The translations under genes and the position numbers were made by a program. A stretch of 64,000 nt of DNA from Plastoroseomonas hellenica (GTDB taxonomy: Bacteria; Pseudomonadota; Alphaproteobacteria; Acetobacterales; Acetobacteraceae): contig NZ_JAAGBB010000033.1 in the NCBI RefSeq assembly GCF_018129085.1, positions 1 through 64,000 on the forward strand. Direction: 5' to 3'. Positions 55,161-64,000 of the stretch are shown in pieces; position 1 is the first letter of the stretch; every line of letters begins with the position of its first letter. The notes under the pieces are model-generated. The model did not search any database. It was not told the DNA's origin and worked only from the letters and a program-made list of their open reading frames with translations.

Positions 55161-55412
55161 ATGCAATATTTAAAGAAGCGTAGCTTCGCGCTGGCCGGTC
55201 ATCGTACATCAGTCGCTCTGGAGCCGGCTTTCTGGCGCCTGCTGGAGCAGGTTGCCGGCGAGCGCGGGCTCAGCCTTGCGGCGCTTGTTGCCGAGGTGGA
55301 TGCGGGCCGCGCCGCCGATGGTGCGCCGCCGCTCGCCAGCGCCCTCCGTCTCTTCGCCCTGGACCAGGCTCTCGGGCGGCAGCACGCGGAAGGGGTTGTC
55401 GTCCGGCGCTAG
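55161..55412 (+). CDS. Ribbon-helix-helix DNA-binding protein (RHH_4)
   Basis: This 83-residue protein contains KRSFALAGHRTSVALEPAFW, RLLEQVAGERGLSLAALVAE and SALRLFALDQAL, the pattern of the alphaproteobacterial RHH_4 domain. It likely binds DNA as a dimer through the N-terminal strand. The 5' leader is a dispersed repeat, and there is no strong ribosome binding site (only GAGG close to the ATG). The last ~200 bases overlap, on the opposite strand, the 3' end of the Hint-domain gene, so one of the two 3' ends may be annotated too long. Confidence 0.75.
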   Translation: MQYLKKRSFALAGHRTSVALEPAFWRLLEQVAGERGLSLAALVAEVDAGRAADGAPPLASALRLFALDQALGRQHAEGVVVRR

Positions 55413-56585
55413 CTCCCGCGCGCGCAGCGCGATGGGCGGCGGCAGGACGGGCTCCGGCAGCAGGTCCTTGCCGCGGCGCCCATTGCGCCGCTTGCGCGGT
55501 GCCTCCGGCGGGCCGGCCTCGGCCTGCAGCCAGAACGGATCCTGCGGCGACAGCACCACCTCGATCTCGAGCACCGGGCTGTTCGCCGCATTGGGCGGCA
55601 TGGGCGGAAGGCCGGACAGCAGGGCGGCCGGCAGCCGCGCGACGCCGTCCATCCAGCGGCGCAGGCCGCCGCGCACGCCGGGCGGCGGGGCTTCCGGCGC
55701 GCTGAGGCCGCGCACGCCGCGCAGCCGCTGGTCGCCGGCACCGATGTTCACGGCGGTGCGGCCGATGCGCAGCACCAGCCCGGAAATCGCCGCCCCGAGC
55801 AGGCGCCCCTGCGCCGAGGTCTCGGTGGACAGGCGGGAGGTGAGGCGCATGCCCTGCCGCTGCGCGATCGACGCCGCTTCGGCGGTGAGGCGGAAGACAA
55901 AGCGGCCTGGGCCGGCATGCTGGCTCTTGAGCGCGAAGTCGCCGATCATCAGCCGCAGATCCGGATCGGTGACCTCCTGATAGCCGAGGTCGCGCGCCCG
56001 CGCGGCCAGGCTGGCGCGCAGCGGTGCCGTGATGCGCTCGTCACGCAGCATCGGGAAGCAGGTCAGGCCGCGGCTGACGCAACCGCCCTCGAAATCGACG
56101 AAGCGCACGGCGACGCCGGCATTGCTGAACTGGGCCCGCCTGCCATCGTCGAGCCAGCTCTCCGCGGGGGCTCCATCGGCCGTCACCACCGCGTGGCGCG
56201 GCAATTCGAAGTGGTAGTAGACGATGCTCGGCCAGCCATGCTCCTGCACGATGGTCGCGCCGTTCAGCAGCAACCGCGCCGGCACCAGCACGCAGCCGAG
56301 CAGGATCGCATGGTCGGGCGAGACGCGCAGGTCGCGCATCGGCACGCCATCGGCGAGCGCACCGGCCTTGATGAGGATCGGGCGCACCTTCTCCGGCCGC
56401 GGATGACGCGCGATCTCCGCCTGCACCTTGCCGATCCATTTGATCGGCTGTGCCGGTCCACCGAAGCCGTGGCACAGCACGAGGTCGCCGACGCGAAGGT
56501 CGCGCATGCGAACCTCCCCGCGCGGGGTCGCGATGCGCGTATCGGGCGTGAAGCAGAGCATGGGCTGCTCGCCGGCAGGCATCAT
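55209..56585 (-). CDS. Hint (Hedgehog/intein) domain protein
   Basis: A 458-residue protein. Near the N-terminus it has CFTPDTRIATPRGEVRMRDL followed by RVGDLVLCHGFGGPAQPIKW, the Hint_2 splicing/autoprocessing fold with a conserved cysteine and LRVGD. LRVSPDHAILLGCVLVPARL follows, with the histidine typical of this fold. The middle part is unassigned, and the C-terminal ~70 residues are low complexity and antisense to the RHH gene. Relatives in Acetobacteraceae and Rhodobacter are often secreted or linked to haemolysin-like repeats, but none are seen here. GGAGGT lies 9 bases before the ATG. Confidence 0.8.
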   Translation of the reverse strand: MMPAGEQPMLCFTPDTRIATPRGEVRMRDLRVGDLVLCHGFGGPAQPIKWIGKVQAEIARHPRPEKVRPILIKAGALADGVPMRDLRVSPDHAILLGCVLVPARLLLNGATIVQEHGWPSIVYYHFELPRHAVVTADGAPAESWLDDGRRAQFSNAGVAVRFVDFEGGCVSRGLTCFPMLRDERITAPLRASLAARARDLGYQEVTDPDLRLMIGDFALKSQHAGPGRFVFRLTAEAASIAQRQGMRLTSRLSTETSAQGRLLGAAISGLVLRIGRTAVNIGAGDQRLRGVRGLSAPEAPPPGVRGGLRRWMDGVARLPAALLSGLPPMPPNAANSPVLEIEVVLSPQDPFWLQAEAGPPEAPRKRRNGRRGKDLLPEPVLPPPIALRARELAPDDNPFRVLPPESLVQGEETEGAGERRRTIGGAARIHLGNKRRKAEPALAGNLLQQAPESRLQSD

Positions 56586-56687
56586 GGTCGGGCACCTCCG
56601 ACGGGCGGTCACCGGTCCAGCCCCCCTGCGCCAAGACGCCGCATCGGGAACCGAGCCAAGTGGAGCCATCAGACTGATGTTCGGTGT

Positions 56688-56722
56688 CTTGGCATATACC
56701 AAGGCGCTGCCACGCCGGACAA
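56688..56722 (-). promoter_or_regulatory. Putative promoter of the Hint gene with an operator-like palindrome
   Basis: On the minus strand, TTGTCC (56722-56717) and TATATG (56698-56693) are 18 bp apart. The -10 is the centre of a perfect palindrome, CTTGG-CATATA-CCAAG (56688-56703). A repressor binding there would mask the -10. Confidence 0.4.
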
Positions 56723-56817
56723 TCGGCATGAAGCGAAATTCCGCCACGTACATGTGGAACGTTTGTCCGGTGTCACCCAAAACGCATCATTGTTGCGCAA
56801 CGCTTTGACGTATCTCG

Positions 56818-59670
56818 TTATTGTTGCATTGCACGCCAACGCGCCCAATCCGCGAGTTCCACCACCCGCTGCGGATCGGCCAGCAGACCCTGGAGCCTGA
56901 GCGCCACCTCCGGCGCCTCGGCCGCACCCGGGCGGGCGGTGATCGCGACGTCCAGCGTCCCTCGTGCCAGATCCACCTGGCCGGACGCCGCCGCGGGCCC
57001 GGCGGGGCCCGCCAGGGCCGCCTGCGCGATCCGCGCCACCCCGCCATCGATGGCGGCCGCCAGGTCGAGCCGTTCGAAGCCGGTCACGCCGCCGTCCAGC
57101 GCGCGGCGCAGCCCGGGCTCGGGCTCCACCACGCCGGCCGCCGCCTGCAGGGCACTGAGGTCGAGCCCGGCCAGCGCGCCGTCGCGGACGCCGAGCCGCA
57201 GGCTGCCCGACAGGCTGGCAGCGAGCGCCGCCGGGCTGTGGCCTTCCGCCTCCAGCGCCAGTTCGGCCTCGGTGAGGCCCGAGGTCACGTCGATCGGCAG
57301 GCCCAGCAAAGGCCCGGTCACGGAAGCGCCGGACAGGCGGAGCGACAGGCGCGCGCGCGGCGCGGCGCCGGGTGGCGTCGCGATCGACACCTCTCCCCCG
57401 AGCGCGCCGCCCGAGACCCGCGCCTCGAGGCCGGTGATATCGAGGGTGCCACCGGTGAGGCGCAGCGCCGCCTTCGCATCCTCGATCGGCGGCAGGTCCG
57501 GCATCTCGATCCGCTGCGCGGCGAGCGCGATCTCCGCATCGATGCCGCCGAGTGCCGCGAGGCCGAGCGGCTCCGTGCTGCGCCAGGGCGGATCGGGCAG
57601 TGGCAGGCGCTCCGACGTCAGCCGCCCGGCGAGGCGCGGGCGTTCGGCCCCAAGCGCCAAGGTCAACGCGCCACGGGTCCGGAGCAAACCGGCGACGAGC
57701 TCGAAATTCTCAGCCGTCGCGCCGGCGGGACCGACCAGCAGGCTGGTGATCAGCGAGAACGACCCCTCTCCGACCCAGCTCATGTCCCGCCCCTGCCACA
57801 GGGCCGAGAGCAGGCGCGGTGCGCCGGGATGGCGCAGCGTCAGCGCGCCCTGGACCCGGCGCGCGCCGGTGTCGAGCGTCGCCTGGGATTCGATGCGCAG
57901 CTCCGCCAACTCACCCTCGGCCCTGAGCGCCAGGGCCTCGGCCGGGCCGCCGCCGGCGACGCGCAGCGCGAGCGGCTGCTCGGCGAGCCCCGCCTCCGGC
58001 TGCCAGCCGGGCGGCAGCAGGTCGAAGAGCCCGCGCGCAGAGCTGGCCACCACCTCCAGCGACAAGTCCGAAAAGCGTGGTGTCGCCGCGAGCGTCGCAG
58101 TACCGGAGAAGGCGAGGTCGGCCCCGGCGGCGCGCCCGGACAGTCGCCGCACCGCCAGCCGCCCGCCTTCCAGCGCCGCATCCACCGCGGCGCGCTCCAC
58201 GCGCTGGCCGCGCAGCGTCAATGCGTCCGCTGCGAAGCGGAGATTGACGTCGGCGCCGCCGAGCTTCGTCGCGGCTACCGGCCAGTCCGGCCATTGCGGC
58301 ACCAGCCCGTCGAGATCGAGCATGTCGATGGCGACGCCGATGCCGAGCGAAGGCCGCGCGCCGAAGCGCCAGACACCGCCGCCCGTCAGCCTGGCGCCGT
58401 CGACCGTGGCGCCCATTTCAGGCACCGCGAGCTGCGTCTCCTCCAGCACCAGCCGCGCCCGGCCCTCGGTGGCGCGCAGCCGCTCCGGCTGCACACCCTC
58501 CACCGGCAGGCCGAAACTCGCGAGGGTGGCGCGCAGATCCGGGCCCGCGAAGCGCAGCGCCAGTTCCAGCCGCGTGCCGGCCGAGGCGCCGGCCAGCTCG
58601 ATCTCCATCTCCCCCGGCAGTACGGCCGCGACGTCGGAGAACGTGACGCGCTCCCCCTCCCGGAAGATGCCCCCGCGCAGGCGGCGCAGCGTGATGCCGC
58701 GGAAGCTGGCGGCCTCCGCGGAGAGATCGATCGCAGTCGGCATCAACGGCCTGCCGGCGCCGCGCAGCGCAGCGGTCCAGGCATCGAGGTCGAGCCGCGC
58801 CGCCGAGAGCGCGACGTCGAGGCGCGGCGCCGGCGCCAGGCGCAAGGTCAGCGCGCCGCGCGCGGGCGCGCCGCCGAGATCGATGGTGAGGTCATCGGCC
58901 GCCAGCAGCTCCGCGCTCACGGTCAGCCGGCCATTGGCGCGGAACCCCATGGCGGGCGTCGGCAGCAGCGCCGAGAGATCGGGGCCGAATGCCTCGACAC
59001 GCCCCTCGAAGCCGCCATCCTCCACCAGCACGCCGCGTGCGCGGCCGGTGGCGCCACCGGCCGCGAGGGTGAGGTCCAGGGTCGCTATGCCATCGAAACC
59101 AGGGCGACCGACCACCGCATGGAAATCCATGGCCTGGCCGCGCCAGGCAAAGCGGCCCTCCGCCCGCACCGCGTCCAGCGGGCCACCGGCGGTAAGCCGC
59201 GCCGCGACGTCGTTCAGCACCGTGTCGCCGACGACGATGCGGCCATCCTCGATGCGGGCGGCGAAGCCGGTCAACCAGGGTGGCGGCCGCAGCGCCGGGG
59301 CATTGCCGGGCGGCCAGGGCAGACGGATCTCGGCGCCGACCAGCACCACCTCGCGCGGCTCCAGCCGCGCCAGCAGCAGCGCCGGCAGGTTGAGCGTCAG
59401 GCGCAGCGCCCGGGCGGTGACGCCGATGCCCCCGGCCTCGCCGCCGACCACGACGCCGCTCGCCTCCACCATCGGGCGGGGCAGCAGCGTCAATCGCACC
59501 GGGCCGTCGAGGGAGACCGGACGGCCAAGCTCCCGCGCCGCGAGGGACGCGAGCCGCCCGCGCTGCGCCTCCCAATCCACCGCCATCGGGCCAAACCAGA
59601 GGCCGGCGCCGATCAGGGCGAGGATGCCGAGAATGCAGGAGACGGCGATCGCCGCGCGGCTTCGCGTCAT
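56818..59670 (-). CDS. AsmA family protein
   Basis: This 950-residue envelope protein has an N-terminal membrane anchor (AIAVSCILGILALIGAGLWF). A long AsmA repeat domain follows, made of beta-strand units such as GRPVSLDGPVRLTLLPRPMV and ALTLRLAPAPRLDVALSAAR. The C-terminal AsmA_2-like part includes LDITGLEARVSGGALGGEVS and SGSLRLGVRDGALAGLDLSA. AsmA-type proteins are thought to bridge the periplasm and move phospholipids to the outer membrane. The start at MTRSRAA is clear. The gene lies downstream of the hydantoinase gene and a solitary MITE end. Confidence 0.9.
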   Translation of the reverse strand: MTRSRAAIAVSCILGILALIGAGLWFGPMAVDWEAQRGRLASLAARELGRPVSLDGPVRLTLLPRPMVEASGVVVGGEAGGIGVTARALRLTLNLPALLLARLEPREVVLVGAEIRLPWPPGNAPALRPPPWLTGFAARIEDGRIVVGDTVLNDVAARLTAGGPLDAVRAEGRFAWRGQAMDFHAVVGRPGFDGIATLDLTLAAGGATGRARGVLVEDGGFEGRVEAFGPDLSALLPTPAMGFRANGRLTVSAELLAADDLTIDLGGAPARGALTLRLAPAPRLDVALSAARLDLDAWTAALRGAGRPLMPTAIDLSAEAASFRGITLRRLRGGIFREGERVTFSDVAAVLPGEMEIELAGASAGTRLELALRFAGPDLRATLASFGLPVEGVQPERLRATEGRARLVLEETQLAVPEMGATVDGARLTGGGVWRFGARPSLGIGVAIDMLDLDGLVPQWPDWPVAATKLGGADVNLRFAADALTLRGQRVERAAVDAALEGGRLAVRRLSGRAAGADLAFSGTATLAATPRFSDLSLEVVASSARGLFDLLPPGWQPEAGLAEQPLALRVAGGGPAEALALRAEGELAELRIESQATLDTGARRVQGALTLRHPGAPRLLSALWQGRDMSWVGEGSFSLITSLLVGPAGATAENFELVAGLLRTRGALTLALGAERPRLAGRLTSERLPLPDPPWRSTEPLGLAALGGIDAEIALAAQRIEMPDLPPIEDAKAALRLTGGTLDITGLEARVSGGALGGEVSIATPPGAAPRARLSLRLSGASVTGPLLGLPIDVTSGLTEAELALEAEGHSPAALAASLSGSLRLGVRDGALAGLDLSALQAAAGVVEPEPGLRRALDGGVTGFERLDLAAAIDGGVARIAQAALAGPAGPAAASGQVDLARGTLDVAITARPGAAEAPEVALRLQGLLADPQRVVELADWARWRAMQQ

Positions 59671-59680
59671 CGGCCGGTCA

Positions 59681-59709
59681 GAGCCCGTTTGGGAATGGCT
59701 GCGGGCCAC
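59681..59709. mobile_element. Solitary end of the 160-bp MITE
   Basis: TCA is followed by GAGCCCGTTTGGGAATGGCTGCGGG, which matches one end of the MITE at 4725-4884 with one substitution and one inserted base. It is in the 58-base gap between the AsmA and hydantoinase genes. The other half of the element is absent. Confidence 0.65.
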
Positions 59710-59728
59710 TCTGGCGATCGCACAAGCA

Positions 59729-63349
<3,621 letters not shown>

Positions 63350-63378
63350 GCCACGTGCTCCTTGTGCCGAGGCTGGAC

Positions 63379-63406
63379 ATTGACGATTTGTCGACAAATC
63401 GTCAAT
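63379..63406. promoter_or_regulatory. 28-bp perfect palindrome operator
   Basis: Arms ATTGACGATTTGTC (63379-63392) and GACAAATCGTCAAT (63393-63406) are exact inverse complements with no spacer. It is AT-rich in a high-GC region. TTGACG on each strand can serve as the -35 of divergent promoters, with TCAATT and CAATGT in the -10 positions. It lies 29 bases before the hydantoinase ATG and 26 before the regulator ATG, so occupancy would block both. Confidence 0.85.
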
Positions 63407-63432
63407 TTCATCTGGCCAGCGAGGAAACCACG

Positions 63433-63951
63433 ATGCCGAAGCGGACAGAAGCCGCCCCCGTCGTCTCCGCCGCCCACCTGGCGGAGGGCCGCTCACCCGC
63501 CCTGTCGGAAGTGGAATACGGCCTGAACCTCGTCGTCTCCGCCTATCATCGCTGGATGCCCCGGGCGATGGCGGCGGTCGGCGTGCCCGGGCTTTCGGTG
63601 GTGGAGGTGCTGATCCTGCACTCCGTCCGCCACCGCGACCGGCCGAAGCGCATCGCCGACCTGATGCTGGTGCTCGACATCGAGGACACCCACATTGTCA
63701 CCTATGCACTGCGCAAGCTGGAAGCGGCGGGGCTGATCGCGACCGCGCGGGCGGGCAAGGAGAAGCTGGTGCGGGTCACGCCCACGGGCGAAGCGGCCTG
63801 CGCCCGGTACGCGGCACTCCGCGAGCAATTGCTGGTCGAGGGGCTGGCCGCGGCGGGGCCGGCGGAGGCGCGGATGTCCGAACTGGCGTCGCTGTTGCGC
63901 GCGCTGTCCGGCTTCTACAACCAGGCAGCCCGCGCCGCGGCCACCCTGTAG
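63433..63951 (+). CDS. MarR-like winged-helix regulator
   Basis: This 172-residue protein has a winged helix: [40 protein letters not shown] and [20 protein letters not shown], then [10 protein letters not shown]. It matches the predicted winged-helix MarR-type group often found next to hydantoinase or oxoprolinase genes. GAGGAAAC precedes the ATG. It should bind the 28-bp palindrome and control the divergent hydantoinase gene and itself. Confidence 0.9.
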   Translation: MPKRTEAAPVVSAAHLAEGRSPALSEVEYGLNLVVSAYHRWMPRAMAAVGVPGLSVVEVLILHSVRHRDRPKRIADLMLVLDIEDTHIVTYALRKLEAAGLIATARAGKEKLVRVTPTGEAACARYAALREQLLVEGLAAAGPAEARMSELASLLRALSGFYNQAARAAATL

Positions 63952-63983
63952 GCGCGCCCCTGCGCCGTGCTAAAGCTGCGCCG

Positions 63984-64000
63984 GAGCATGATCCGTTCGC
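63984..64000. repeat. Start of a second copy of the mosaic palindromic repeat
   Basis: GAGCATGATCCGTTCGC matches the first 17 bases of the repeat at 1257 (GAGCATGATGCGCTCGC) with two differences. It is cut off by the window end and lies 33 bases after the MarR-like gene. Confidence 0.45.

Overview
The window is high-GC DNA with dense gene packing, many ATGA/GTGA start-stop overlaps and frequent GTG starts. The Fo ATP synthase operon is split from F1 and encodes both b' and b subunits. The order ispH-thrB-rnhA, a tandem glycine riboswitch before gcvT-gcvH-gcvP, fused hydantoinase genes, Hint_2 and RHH_4 proteins and orphan Bug/TctC-type receptors all point to an alphaproteobacterium, most likely Acetobacteraceae (Roseomonas-like). 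The organism assignment is inference from gene content.

Layout. 1-4,720: the 3' end of smc, mgtC, and atpI-B-E-F'-F ending at a strong terminator. 4,725-4,884: a 160-bp MITE with a 3-bp target duplication. 4,955-12,400: a solitary peptide/nickel-type binding protein, then the leftward glycine cleavage operon gcvT-gcvH-gcvP-NUDIX-GNAT under a tandem glycine riboswitch. 12,461-16,400: a dispersed repeat, a lipoprotein, ispH-thrB-rnhA, a tiny secreted protein and a gene-poor stretch with an ownerless operator. 16,401-25,445: a coupled leftward cluster (Bug receptor, 2-hydroxyacid dehydrogenase, crotonase, ADP-forming acyl-CoA synthetase, MmgE/PrpD), with divergent LysR and IclR regulators and a second Bug receptor. 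The MmgE/PrpD frame contains an in-frame TGA at codon 21.

25,701-43,980: accessory metabolism. This holds AMP nucleosidase, a TetR-controlled membrane-protein pair, an MFS exporter, a GntR/binding protein/2OG-Fe(II) oxygenase group, a GT39-like membrane protein, pyruvate oxidase, DUF6152-DUF6644, a MocR regulator divergent from a flavin oxidoreductase, and a GSA-type aminotransferase. 43,881-45,150: two copies of an aminotransferase 3' end plus spacer flank a short LysR gene, which is the scar of a duplication. 45,151-55,000: MFS, peroxiredoxin, YqgE, a HAD phosphatase, pyrD, EamA, a phospholipid methyltransferase, DUF952, VOC, DUF4332 and fumC. 55,161-64,000: an RHH protein overlapping a Hint protein on the opposite strand, AsmA, a fused HyuA-HyuB hydantoinase, and a MarR-like regulator behind a perfect 28-bp palindrome.

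The most distinctive non-coding features are a five-copy family of about 150-bp repeats, all lying immediately 3' of genes, the MITE and its solitary end 55 kb away, and several near-perfect operator palindromes. The best candidate for an undescribed functional system is the coupled catabolic cluster at 16.4-22.6 kb. I saw no tRNA, rRNA, CRISPR array or intact transposase gene.
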